64,000 nt of DNA from Zingiber officinale (lineage: Eukaryota; Streptophyta; Magnoliopsida; Zingiberales; Zingiberaceae), in contig NC_056004.1 of the NCBI RefSeq assembly GCF_018446385.1, forward strand, positions 24,868,492 to 24,932,491. The letters are read 5' to 3'. Numbering within the stretch: the first letter of the stretch is position 1; every line of letters starts with the position of its first letter. Shown here piece after piece: positions 11,815 to 22,844 of this stretch. Under the pieces are notes generated by a model that was not told the DNA's origin, ran no database searches, and worked only from the letters and a program-made list of their open reading frames with translations. The translations under genes were made by a program, and so were the position numbers.

Positions 11815-12375
11815 GGTGAAAGATCGTAGAATATTAAATGTGCAAGATGATAGGATAATGAATATTGCATCAGGATCCCTCCGTAAAATAAAGGTATACT
11901 CTAGTTACTATGTTAGTGGCCTTAAATTCATGTGGCATAATGAGATTCACGGAGATTAACCTATAATTCTAGTGTTTACGTCAAATGATCTATGGACAAC
12001 AATAACACTGAGTTTGATTACTATGATAGACTTGAAGAAATCATAGAGATTGAATATCCTGCATTATTAATAAAGAGGTGTGTGTTGTTCAAATATTCAT
12101 GGTATGATCCAACCCCAAGAATAGGCACCAGAATACATCTAAATTATAATTTAGTTGAGATTAATGCAAACAAAAGATTCGACAAGTTTGAACCTTTAAT
12201 TTTCGGGATACAAGTGAGTCAAATTTTCTATCTTGAATACCCTACGAAGAGAAGAAGATCTAGTGAATGGTTGTATATTTGTCGAATCAAGTCTCGCTTA
12301 ACCATAGAGATGTCGAATACAATCACTGCTCAAAACCATGATGCATTTCAAAATGATGAAGTGGAGAGACATTAA
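11815..12375 (+). pseudogene. DUF4216-like segment of the CACTA transposase
   Basis: An open frame of 127 codons from 11992 matches the DUF4216 pattern (FDYYDRLEEIIEIEYP... VLFKYSWYD... QVSQIFYLEYP). Upstream in-frame stops (about 11957-11960) separate it from the preceding part, so it is a remnant exon. This domain order (TNP2, DUF4218, DUF4216) is the usual one for plant CACTA elements. Confidence 0.7.
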
Positions 12376-13600
12376 GTTGATTTACAACTCCAATCTACTC
12401 CTCAATTACTTGTAGATGTCAATATCACTTACGAAGAGATAGATGATGGAGAGATGTTCAATAGTGAGGATAAAGTTGAACTAAGCTCATCTAGCGATGA
12501 AGACATAGAAATTGTTAATGTTGATTAGTCAGATGTTAATGATGATTAAATATTAATATTATTGTTCATCAAGTAAGTTATGCTTTCATATTATTTTATA
12601 TTTATATTATCATATTTTTAAACCTTATTATGATGTTTGGTAATGTTATTTTGTAGATATCATTATGGCAGAACAGTAGATTATAACACTCCGTGGCTAC
12701 AAAGTCCTTAGAGTTATAGGGGACTTATAAGTATTTTTTCTTATTAATAATTCAAGTTTATATATGATTTTATTTATAATATTTCTCATAACTTAATATT
12801 ATTTTGTGCAGGTTCACTCCAGATGGCCATCGAGTTGCTACCTATATCACGGAAAAATTCAAGGAACTAGTTTGCGTGTTTGGTACTATATGGAGGCATG
12901 TAGACCAGGAGATGAAGCTGTTTTATTATAATAAGTTTATGGTAAATCGAGTTTTATTCTATTTTATGGTAAGTAGACCATGGTGATATATTTATTCTAT
13001 TTTGATATTATATTATGTTCATTTCTAAATATTTTATTACTATATATTTTAGGAGTCACGTTCGGTTCTCTTTATATATTGACTTTTTATATCATCATAT
13101 GCTCATTTTTGTTCAGATATCATTTTATTACATATTAAATTTATTAAATATATATGCAAAAATGTTTATTTAAACATCAACATGATCATTTGATATTTAA
13201 CTTTTTGTAGGTTTTTCTTTATTATCTTATGTTGTATTATTTGGAGTACTTTCTATTACGGTATGTATTCTGTAAACTTAGATTTATATATGGATATTTG
13301 CATTTGTATTATGCAATTGTTTAATTTTGTTTGTTTTAGATAATTTTAATTGTTTCTATTATTATAAATGTTAGTTTGTTTGTGCTTATAGGGATTGTAT
13401 GAGGAAGAAGAATGAATTGTTAGGATGTATGGATTGTGTTTTTATGTTTGAATTTTATAAATGTGATTGTTTGTATGTGATTGTTATATGATGTATGTGT
13501 GTAGATTGTATATATAATGCCATCGTCTGTGATGGTTTTGTATATTTCAAAATTGTAAATAGGGCAGAGCGAAAATAGATTGCTGCTGTCTATTTTTTTT
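12376..13600 (+). other. CACTA-1 3' internal region, possible remnant of the second transposon gene
   Basis: AT-rich. One short frame (12804-12986; FTPDGHRVATYITEKFKELV) weakly resembles the small regulatory-type transposase of plant CACTA elements (Transposase_24-like). Nothing else is coding. Confidence 0.35.
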
Positions 13601-13959
13601 TTTGCTTCCGACGGATTACCGATGGAATAGGGTTTATGTCGATAATTATCGAAAATAAACACCAACGGACACTTACGTTTCCGTTGATGTTTAGATATAA
13701 TACTGACGGAAAGCTTGTTTCCGTCGATAATTACCGACAGAATCGAGGTTCTGTCGATAAACCTTAAAATAGCGGAACCTGGCTACTGTAACTATTCCGA
13801 TAGCATTACTGACGGGAAAAAATATCTTCGGTCAGAAACCTCGTTTCTGACAAATTACCTCTCAACACCAAATATTCCGTCGATAAGCCGTCGGTATGTA
13901 CATTTGCTGATCGAATTTCGATGGATATTCCTATCAATACTCCTAATTTTTTTTTAGTA
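13600..13959 (+). repeat. CACTA-1 right subterminal repeats and terminus
   Basis: Repeated TTCCGTCGATAATTACCGAC-type words in both orientations run up to the terminal T-run and TAGTA. The last base differs from the canonical TAGTG. Confidence 0.85.
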
Positions 13960-13991
13960 TTTCAAGGTTTATTAGTAATTTTTACAGACGC

Positions 13992-14174
13992 ATTAATTAA
14001 GGATATAGAGTTCAAAACTTAGTTGTGATATATTATTAGAAAATTTTCTTATTAATCAATCAGGGATCTAAAGTTTGAGACTTAGCTCTGCCATATTATT
14101 GAGAATTTTTTTCATTAATCAATTAGGGATTTAGAGTTCAAAACTTAGTTGCAATAATAGAGAATTTTTCTTTT
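13992..14174. repeat. Three degenerate tandem copies of an about 60-bp unit
   Basis: Copies begin ATTAATTAAGG (13992), ATTAATCAATCAGGG (14051) and ATTAATCAATTAGGG (14114). Each continues with a TTCAAAACTTAGTT-like core and an AGAATTTTTCTT-like tail. Function unknown. Confidence 0.75.
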
Positions 14175-15030
14175 ATAATAACTTGATGCACGATTGCTAA
14201 TAATAATAAATTAATGAATTTCTTTACACATGAAATTCATATCTAATATAAGCTCATAACTAAATCATTAATTAGATAAACTTGGCCTAAAATTAGCCAC
14301 TCTTTCACTCTGCAAATTAAAGTTCAAACGGTTTAACTGGCTAAGGCCCAATTCGTTTTAAAAAATACTACACGTTCGATTCACTTATTCAACCCTTGAT
14401 TTTAATCCAATGTCTTTTACGTGTCGAATGCTACTACCTATGGGGCTGTTCCGAGCTCATAAAAAAAAAAAAAAGTGGATCTAAAAGAAAAATAAAAGAA
14501 AGTACGAATAAGAGAGAGAAGAAAGAATTTATTAGTTTGATTGTGAGGTTAGAACTCAAGATGACGCAGAAAACAGTGGGTCAGTGTGCAACCTCCTTGT
14601 ACGACAAACATGGCCATGGTTGATATTTTGTCCTTCCTCTACCGCCATGAATAATTCTTGAGCTCCAACCATGACTTGCCGACCTCTATCTTCTCCGTTT
14701 CTTTATCAATTTCGAAGCATCAAGTTTGCCTTGACTACTTCATCCTCTTAATTCCCACGTCCTCTCCAATCTCCATTGCCCAATAATTGTATCTCTCTCA
14801 GCTTAACCATCATTTCATGATTATATATTAATTCAATCATTTGAATAACTCGTTAGCAAAATCATAGCTTCCCATTTAAGAATATTTCCCGGCAAAAAAA
14901 AATCCTGCTTCCTTTATTTTTAGACACCATTATTTTTTAAATATTGCATAACTGCAGCATTCTTAGCTGTATTTCCTGTATCTCGATTAGAATTTGATGA
15001 ACACGCACGAAAGAGTCAATATTTTGCAAC
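14175..15030. other. Intergenic, upstream region of the bHLH gene
   Basis: AT-rich with no repeat terminus or ORF of interest. It probably contains the distal promoter of the bHLH gene. Confidence 0.5.
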
Positions 15031-15041
15031 TATATATATAT
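15030..15041 (+). promoter_or_regulatory. TATA-box candidate of the bHLH gene
   Basis: CTATATATATAT lies about 80-90 bases upstream of the ATG at 15121, leaving room for a short 5' UTR. Position and composition fit a plant core promoter. There is no transcript evidence. Confidence 0.55.
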
Positions 15042-15120
15042 TCTCCCTCAATCAGTTTTCCAACACCAAGAGTACTCCTCGTTCTTCATTTCTTCTACGC
15101 CTCAAAAGTCTTTCATTGCA

Positions 15121-16281
15121 ATGGATTTTCAAGGATTGGGATCGAGCTGGAGCTCGTTTGATGCTGCGATGTTGGGGGAGGAATCCCAAGTCATGGAGCA
15201 GTTGTTCGGTTCTCAGGAGATGTTTTGGTCCGATCACAATTCTTCCGGTGATCTTTTTGATTGGACTCTAGGCAATTGTGCTGCGACCAGCTCAACCAAC
15301 TCCGTCAGCGTTCTTCCTCATCCAGACGCCAATTATGGAGGATATAATTACACGAGCCAAGCCAAGATGAGCTCGGAAATGGCGGAGCCTCTGCCGCCAC
15401 TCCCGCGAACAACGAAAAGGAAGTTGAATGGTGAGGATGCTGATGTGCCCACAAAGGTAGAGGAGGATTCGGCAATGTTCGGAGTTCCTAAAAGGAATGC
15501 TAAGGAGTCAGCGCCAGTGAGAATTCTAATTCATAGTTTCGATTGTGAAGCGTTGGTGTAAATTTACAAATATACAGACGATTGATGATAAAAGAAAATG
15601 GTGTTTCTCAGGTTTCTAAGAAGAGGAAGAATTCACAGTCCAAGAAGACCGAGAAGAGTAGTAGCACTGTGAATGAAGACATAAATTCACAGAACTCCAG
15701 TTGCTACAGCTCAGAGGATGACTCGAATGAGCAGAATGGAGCAGCAAATAGACAGAAAAAAACTGGTAGAGGAGCTGCAACTGATCCCCAGAGCTTGTAT
15801 GCAAGGGTAAATTTCAAATCTCTTAAACACAAACAAGATAACTTCTTTCCCTGTTTATTTATTTTTTGTTTGTTTGTAATAGTCCTTGATCATTGTGTTT
15901 TACAGAAAAGGAGAGAAAGGATCAATGAGAGGCTGAAAATCCTGCAAAACTTAGTTCCAAATGGAACAAAAGTAAGTTATTTGGGAATTGTATTTGTAGT
16001 CTGAATAAGGCAGTAGAGGACTGACAACAGTTGATCGTAACAGGTAGACATTAGTACAATGCTTGAAGAAGCAGTTCAGTATGTAAAGTTCTTGCAGCTC
16101 CAAATTAAGGTTATACTTAATCACATCACTATATTTCCAAACATTCAGAGTTGCTGTTCAAGTATCTGAAGGTATAATTCGATTTGTGCAGCTGTTGAGC
16201 TCTGATGACTTGTGGATGTATGCTCCCATTGCTTACAATGGCAAGAACCTTGGAATTGACTTAAACATCTCTGAACTGTGA
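15121..16281 (+). CDS. RSL class II bHLH transcription factor (RSL2/RSL4-like)
   Basis: Nuclear DNA-binding factor of bHLH subfamily VIIIc. In this family class II RSL proteins drive root-hair growth downstream of RHD6/RSL1 and auxin. Five exons fit with canonical GT/AG sites: 15121-15516, 15612-15806, 15906-15971, 16044-16109 and 16192-16281, giving 270 aa. The N-terminal two thirds is poorly conserved and acidic or Ser-rich, with a Lys-rich patch at exon 2. The bHLH domain spans about residues 190-238. It opens with [10 protein letters not shown] and [11 protein letters not shown] (family-typical, without the usual basic-region His), followed by [20 protein letters not shown]. The conserved tail [17 protein letters not shown] follows. 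The ATG at 15121 is the first after the TATA candidate. Members RSL2 and RSL4 cannot be separated by eye. It looks intact. Confidence 0.92.
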
Positions 16282-17742
16282 CAACCAGACCAATGTGCGC
16301 AGTCATAACTACATATAGAACGAAGGGAGAATAACCTGGTGAAAATGGCAATTTATACTCTTCATTTTCTTCGTTCAATCATCTAAATTGTTTGTTTTTA
16401 TAATCTCATTTCAAACTAGTAATGGGGTTTTCTGTAAGCAATACTGAGAGTTGACAAGGGAATTGATGAAGTCTCATGTTCTCTTAGACTTTTTACCTCG
16501 GTGCTTGTTAACATTGTAATATTGATGAAAATATTGATATACAGGTATAAGATGGAGATAAGGAATTTCTGTTTTTTTTTTTTTATTGAGGTTCTTACTT
16601 TTGATACTGTAAGGTATGTTCTTATCATGAACAACATCATAAAAATGGTAAACAAGTGGAATTTGAAGATGAATGAAATGAGGGACTTGAAGAAGCATTC
16701 CTTATTGTTACCTTTTTGTATTGAATGGTCCAACAAACCATTCGAAGCATTCCTTGCAACGGCTTGAATGCTTACTGATTGCCTCAATCAATGTTACCTT
16801 GTGGCTCCATTCTGTGAATTTATGTTTACTGATTGCTTCCTGTGTCAAACAGAGCAGTAGGTAAGGACCATGTCAGATCTACCATACGAATCCTTTAATG
16901 GCCTTTGCATCTTCATCTGTTAACTTGGAGAGACGAGCAACTTCATCTTCTATTTATTTAATTAAACTAAAGCTAATCTCTACTTTTAATTCAATGGACG
17001 CTCGCCTTTTCGAGCTATCAATCCGATGAGCACCTCTCCAGAACAAAGTAAACGGTATCAATCGCAACACCTTTACTTTCTTCGAGGAAGGTAATTCTTT
17101 TGTAGCAAACAATCAAAGTCAACCGATCTGACATTAATGCATGATAAACTTATAGCCAATTGACCAGCTGACCCAGTACACAACCACTATCCGATCGCTC
17201 TATCTTTAAAAAAAAAGAAAAAAAAAAGAATCAAGATTCTCCATTTTTTATTGCTGGGAGCAAAATTCAGACTAATGATGCACTTGAATCTGTATTTCTG
17301 ATATAATATAATTCGTGTACCTGGAACAAATCTACTGATCGTCCTGCGTGAAGAAGGAATTGCTAGACGATGTGGATCACGCGGTCCCCAAGGAGTTATA
17401 TTTTCATGAATAAGAAGAAGAAGAAGAAGAAAAATAATGGGGAGGCGTTAAAAGTATCTAATTTACCAATGGGAGATCAGAAGAATCCAAGACTTGGTAC
17501 CAGTCCTGGTTCTGAAGGAGGAGAAAAGAGGTGGATTAACCATTTCTCACTTTGCATCTTCACTATCAGTTCAATCTCCAACTTTATTTTATTTTATTTT
17601 ATTTATTTTTATGAATTAAAGAACAATTCTTGATTCAGGGAAGTACAGAACGCGCATCAAAAATCTAATTTTTATGGTTCGTTTCCCAAATTGAGAAGGC
17701 CATGTTTAGTAGTTATACAGGGCGAGGAAGCGTACGGAGCAG
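16282..17742. other. Intergenic between the bHLH and D14-like genes
   Basis: Contains the presumptive 3' UTR of the bHLH gene and the promoter of the hydrolase. A-rich runs occur at 17206-17230 and 17412-17435. Short ORFs on both strands (16416-16787, 17370-17633) show no family features. Confidence 0.6.
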
Positions 17743-18731
17743 GTGGCGGAGATGGGCAGCTGCAGCAATGCTAGAGCAGGGGCGGTCCGCAATGGCGGCT
17801 CCAGTCTACTGGAGATACTGAACGTGAGGGTGGTGGGCGCCGGTGAGCGGGTGGTGGTGCTGTCGCACGGCTTCGGCACGGACCAGTCGGCTTGGAGTCG
17901 CGTGCTGCCTTACTTGCAGCGCGACCACCGCGTCGTCCTCTACGACCACGTCTGCGCTGGCAGCGTCAACCCCGATCACTTCGACTTCCGGCGCTACACC
18001 ACCCTCGACGCCTACGTCGAAGACTTGCTGACCATTCTCGACGCCCTCGGAATCGACCGTTGCTTCTTCGTCGGGCACTCCTTCTCCTCCATGATGGGCA
18101 TCCTCGCTTCGATCCGCCGCCCTGAGCTCTTCCTCAAGCTCATCCTCATTGGTGCCTCCCCTAGGTTTAACTCTTGCTTATTTATATACAAATTCTATCA
18201 AAATTTGAATTTTGAGATTTGGAATCGAAAGCGCAAAATTGCGACTTCCGATCGCAACAGATGAAATTTGAAACACGGCACCCAAATTTGGTGGCCAGGT
18301 TTTTGAACGACGAGGAATACCACGGAGGCTTCGAGCGGGATGACTTCGACAAGGTGTTTGCGGCGATGGAATCGAACTACGAGGCCTGGGTGCGGGGCTT
18401 CGCGCCGCTAGCTGTGGGAGCGGACGTGCCGGCGGCCGTTCAAGAGTTCAGTCGGACGCTATTCAACATGCGGCCGGACATCTCGCTGTTCGTGTCGCAG
18501 ATGGCGTTCAGCATCGACCTACGTGGTGTGCTGGGCCTGGTAACCACTCCTTGCGTCGTTGTTCAGACAGCCAAGGACGTCTCCGTCCCTCTTTCCGTCG
18601 GCGGCTTCCTGCGGGACCACCTCGGCGGCCACACCATCGTCGAGTACCTCCCCGTCGAGGGGCACCTCCCCCACCTCAGCGCTCCTGCGGCTCTCGTCCA
18701 TGTTCTCCGCAGGGCTATCACCTCCCCCTGA
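17743..18731 (+). CDS. D14-like: D14-type alpha/beta hydrolase (strigolactone receptor family)
   Basis: Cytosolic and nuclear alpha/beta-fold hydrolase. D14 binds and cleaves strigolactones and recruits the D3/MAX2 F-box and D53/SMXL repressors. Two exons, 17743-18164 and 18299-18731, are joined at the Arg codon after IGASP (134-bp intron), giving 284 aa. Triad residues are Ser113 (GHSFSSMMG), Asp234 (QTAKDVSVP) and His263 (EGHLPHLS). The [10 protein letters not shown] oxyanion segment and the four-helix lid ([21 protein letters not shown]) are present and closer to D14 than to KAI2. Odd points: Phe follows the Ser where Val is usual, Ser-Met-Met replaces Ala-Met-Ile, and QMAFSID replaces the common RTVFNSD-type stretch. 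A second in-frame ATG at 17752 is an alternative start. The high GC of the exons is normal for monocot genes. It could be true D14 or a diverged paralogue. Confidence 0.88.
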
Positions 18732-20638
18732 TCCTCTCTCCCTCCCCTGATTTAGCTCACCGCGTCCGCTTCCGAGTCAACTCGCCAGGCCGGCGATGAA
18801 ACGGGGAGAGTAATAAAGTTGATTCGTCCCTTTCGGTACCATAAAAGAAGACAAACGCACCAACCGATTATAGGACATCCTCCGTCTTTTTCTTTTTTCT
18901 GTTTTTTCCCCCTTCGTTTTGATGTTTGGTGTTTGTTTTTTTGGGTAAGAATTGAAATATTCAGTTGTTAATTAGAATTTGATTATGAAATGGCAGCGGT
19001 TGAAAAAGTCGGGTGGTCTCTCGATATATAAATTATAAATATCCTGCATTGCCCATTGAGGACGATCAAATGTGCAAAATTTCCAAATGATTATATTTTT
19101 TTTCAATATTTTCAACAAATGAATCATACTTTTTTAATAAGGGCGAAGAATGCTCTTCTAATTTAGGCTTAACTCTTAGCCATATGAACCATGTGCAAAT
19201 CAATCAAGCTTTTGAAGAAAAGTTAACCTATCGATGTAGTCAATGGTAAAACAATAATTAAGAAAATCAAGATTTGAATCTTAATATGAACGATTATGAA
19301 AATCGATTCAGAGAATAGAGTATGCATAAATTAAGGTGGGTTGGAAAATCTTAACTCAATCCAATCTAAGATGGATTGTGGGTTGGTTAGTCAATCCATG
19401 AGCCCATCAAAAATTTTAAAAAATTTCATATTTTCAATATTTTATTTTAGAAAAATTTCATCAATCAAATATATTTAGAAACAGATATTTTAAATATAAA
19501 TGGACACAAATTAGTACATATCTTTGATAAACAAATATTAATTTTATTTTAAAATTATAATAAATAAAAATAATAAATTGATATAAAACTTAATTTACAT
19601 ATAATTTTTAACCCGCGGGTCAACCCAAGCTCATCATGAGTACGGGTCATAGGCCTAGGAGGGTCAGCCCACAACGAGCTTGAATTGATAAAATTCTAAT
19701 CCAATCCATTTAAATTATTTGACGGGATGAAATAACCTGACTAGGCCCAATCCAAATTGACATCTTACCTAGTTTTTTTTTCTTCTAAAGATTAGTCCTT
19801 CCCTTCGTCAATATGAGTATATGATATGACTAGGAGCATAACAAAGCAACCAATATTTCACATTTTTCACTTCATTTCTCAATCGGGAAAACAAATATAG
19901 CGTTCAAAGTCTATAAATATCATAGAAAATAAGAGTTGAACGAATTCAATTGGAATAAACATATGCTTGATGATGAGGCGTGGCATTTGGCTATCCTACT
20001 AAGAGTTATGCTAACTGCCAACAAATATAGTTTATATTGTAAATTTTAACTACATATCCTTAGTCAAATAAGGCATGACACTGAAGTAACCAGACAAAAG
20101 ATCATATGCAGAACAGATTCTCATCGGCAGGCTAATTACAAAGACAAAGGTTTATCATAATAGTGCTGATGCCAACTTATGGAATTGATAATACAAATAA
20201 GTAAGAATTGAGTGGTTTAACTTAATTCAGTCAGGTGCATGAAGAATACGAAATCAGAATAAAGAATCATAAGCACCTCGAATACTTCAAATTTGTGATT
20301 TCAAAGAAAAAGAAACTTAGACACCAAGGGTGAAGAATAAAAAGAGGCACAAGATCAAATCCAGATTGCTCCGGGGTAACTAGTGTCTAGATCTAGATAC
20401 ATGTATAATCCGAACAGAGACGTAGAACAAAGGCTGTGAAATAGGGCATCAACACCCAGTATTAACCACATGAGCCTATTATCACCGGCAAGTTAACCAA
20501 GGCCCCCGTGTTTTTATTACGTCGATAAAACTACCAACAAACCCCATCCAGCACTATGAAATGTCATTCAAAATAACAAAGACCAGGAATTCGAAAAAGA
20601 ACTTTTTCTTTAAAAAAAAAACGAATATCAATGTCCAC
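18732..20638. other. Intergenic, with a possible decayed element at about 19330-19770
   Basis: No genes are seen. Around 19335-19420 and 19610-19770 there are GGGTTGG/CCAATCC- and GGCCC-rich words flanking an AT-rich core, like an old non-autonomous DNA element. No convincing terminal repeat or duplication was found. Confidence 0.4.
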
Positions 20639-20782
20639 TTGCCTATTCTTCGCGGGGCGAAAACAAAACCAATCGTAGCGGCCGGCGAACCTGTTGTCAA
20701 TCTGCTCCACAAGCGCTGCCTGTGATATCGAAGGCGGCAACCACCGAACCACAACCTTCGTCCGGTAGGAGGGTTCCTTCAT
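20639..20782 (-). pseudogene. UPF3-like first-exon fragment
   Basis: On the minus strand, from the ATG at 20782, about 48 residues match the start of the Smg4/UPF3 domain (RTKVVVRWLPPSIS, QIDNRFAGRYDWFCFRPAKN). UPF3 is a nonsense-mediated decay factor that links the exon junction complex to UPF2. A GT donor follows the CAA codon ending at 20639, so this looks like exon 1. No later UPF3 exon was found down to 18732, so it is most likely a gene fragment or truncated copy. The alternative is a real first exon with a very long or lost remainder. The leader-like sequence at 20783-21000 could be its 5' UTR and promoter. Confidence 0.65.
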
Positions 20783-21412
20783 GTACCCGACCCCAGAAAC
20801 GCCACCAATTCGACGGGAAATCGACACCTCTGCTCCAAAATCGGTCGCTCTGAGAATAATTCAAAGGAACCACAACCTTATGGACTTTGCCCGCAAAATA
20901 GGGTTACGAACCGAAATTTCTGGGGTGACAACCTGTATTACCGTGGCACCATAGTCCGGGGCTTGAATCAGCATGATAGAGAGCAACAAGAAGATGTTAA
21001 CTGTGAAACAAAATATGACGGTCAAAATCATCAGGAAGCTTTTTTATTTTGAAATATGACGGTCATTGAAAAAGCTTCTTTCTTATTAAATAGATGTTAT
21101 AGTTTTAATATGGGTTGATTTATTTAAAAAATTCAGAAAAAGTCATTTTAAAATTGGGTAACCAGAATGAAAATAAATTTATCTGATAAAAAATTAATTA
21201 AGTATTATTAATAAAAATTAATTAGTTATTATTTTTGAAATTAAATATGAAAATAGGTGAGAAAGGATATAATTGATTCATACAATATGATATTATTTAA
21301 ACACCTTTAATAATAACCCTAAAATATATTAAAAAAATCATTTTAACTAGTCAGATTCTAGCAATTTAGTATTATCTTTTAAAATTTATAGCAACTAATT
21401 TTATATCAATCA
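20783..21412. other. Intergenic, AT-rich
   Basis: Holds a possible 5' leader for the UPF3-like fragment (to about 21000), then AT-rich sequence without recognisable structure. Confidence 0.5.
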
Positions 21413-22500
21413 GAAGTCATTTGGTTCATCAGTTGAATTTGGAAAAAATCGATTGATGGACCAAATGACTTCGTATAAATATGAAACTAGTTCTTATGTA
21501 TTCGTCTATCTCTCCTGATTATATACATACCCTTAAATATCAATTTGACAAAATATATTGAGAGTAATGATTTTTTAAATACGAATTAAAATATTTAAAC
21601 ATATTCATGTTCAAAAAATTATTACTCTCAATATATTAAGTTAAATTGATGTTTAAGGGCATTGATATAATCAGAAGAGGTAGACAAATAGATAAGAACT
21701 AGTTTCATGTAAATTCGAAGTCATTTGGTCTATCAGCCGATTTTGAGCAAAATTGGTTGATAAACCAAATGACTTTGGATTGACATGAAACTAGTTTTTA
21801 TGTGTTTGTCTACTTCTCCTGATTATATCTATATCATCAAATATCAATTTGACTTAATATATTGAGAGTGATGATTTTTTAGACACGAATTAAATTTTTA
21901 AACACATTCATGTTCAAAAAAGCATCACTCTCAATATATTAATCAAATTAATATTTGAGAGCATGAATATAATCAGAAGAGATAGCCGAACACATAGGAA
22001 CTAATTTCATGTTAATTCGAGGTCATTTGGTCCATTAGTTGTTTTTGCCCAAAATCGGCTGATGGATCAAATGACCTTGGATTGACATGAAACTAGATCA
22101 TATGCGTCCGTCTATTTCTACTGATTATATTCATGCTCTCAAATATCAATTTGACATAATATATTAAGAGCAATGATTGTTTGAACACAAATTAATTTTT
22201 TGAACATATTTACAAAAAATCACTTCTCTTAATATATTGAGTCAAATTGACATTTGAGGGCATGAATATAATCACAAAAACTAGCCAAACACATAAGAAC
22301 TAGTTTCATGTCAATTCGAGGTTGTTGGGTTCATCAACTGATTATACCAAAAATTTACTTTAATTAAAAAAAATCAGTGACTGATTAAAAAAATCAGTTG
22401 ATTTATTTGCTCAAAATTTTATTGTTTAAATTTTTTTCAAATATATATGTACTCTCAATATATTGGGTTAAATTGATATTTGAGAGTATGAATATAATCA
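21413..22500. repeat. Array of alternating palindromes, about 303-bp period
   Basis: Two types of palindrome alternate. Type 1 is GTCATTTGGT...ACCAAATGAC, centred near 21442, 21747 and 22048. Type 2 is ATATTGAGAGT...ACTCTCAATAT, centred near 21590, 21897 and 22200. Like centres are about 301-307 bp apart. Between them, CATGAAACTAGTT and CTGATTATA-type words appear in alternating orientation. About three full periods are present and the array fades towards 22500. The SIRE-like LTR inserted at its right end. No ORF. It could be stacked fold-back/MITE copies. Confidence 0.8.
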
Positions 22501-22614
22501 GGAGAAGTATGTTGGTGCGGTTAGTACTAACGATCTAACTCAAGTTTTGATGAATAACAAAGTAGGTTAAGTTAGTTTCATATTGATCTAAACACTCTGA
22601 CGAAGTGTGCAGGA

Positions 22615-22820
22615 GAAGTCCAGCTAGGTCGACGGGCTGACCTGATAGTTGGCACGAAGTCCAGACGGGTTGAAAGGCTGACCTGACGTCTGGCACGAAG
22701 TCCAGCTAGGTCGACGGGCTAACCTGATAGCTAGCACGAAGTCCATACGGGTCGAAGGGTTGACCGGACGTCTGGCACGAAATCCAGATGGGTTGAAGGG
22801 TTGACCGGATGTCTGGCAGG
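22615..22820. repeat. About 41-bp tandem repeat in the SIRE-like LTR
   Basis: Five copies start with GAAGTCCAGCTAGG-type words (22615, about 22657, 22698, 22738, 22779). Two sub-variants (CAGCTAGGTCGACGGG and CAGACGGGTTGAAAGG) alternate for the first copies. Confidence 0.75.
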
Positions 22821-22844
22821 TAAGTTGAGGTAAGTCACTGGAGA

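Larger units (their letters stand above)
6910..13959 (+). mobile_element. CACTA (En/Spm) DNA transposon, CACTA-1, decayed
   Basis: The left end reads CACTACAAAAAAAATACAG. The right end is a T-run followed by TAGTA, where TAGTG is expected. A 3-bp TTT duplication flanks both ends (6907-6909, 13960-13962). Subterminal GCCGACGGAAT-type repeats lie at both ends. The interior carries a TNP2-like transposase, then DUF4218- and DUF4216-like segments, all in plus orientation and all broken. A solo LTR interrupts TNP2. Without the solo LTR the element is about 5.9 kb. Confidence 0.9.

Noticed and set aside
16416..16787. ORFs on both strands downstream of the bHLH gene
   Set aside because: AT-rich, Lys/Ile/Phe-rich translations without domains, in the probable 3' UTR and intergenic space.
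17806..18125. ORFs on both strands overlapping the D14-like exon 1
   Set aside because: They are high-GC shadow frames of the hydrolase exon with Arg/Ser/Val-rich, domain-free translations.
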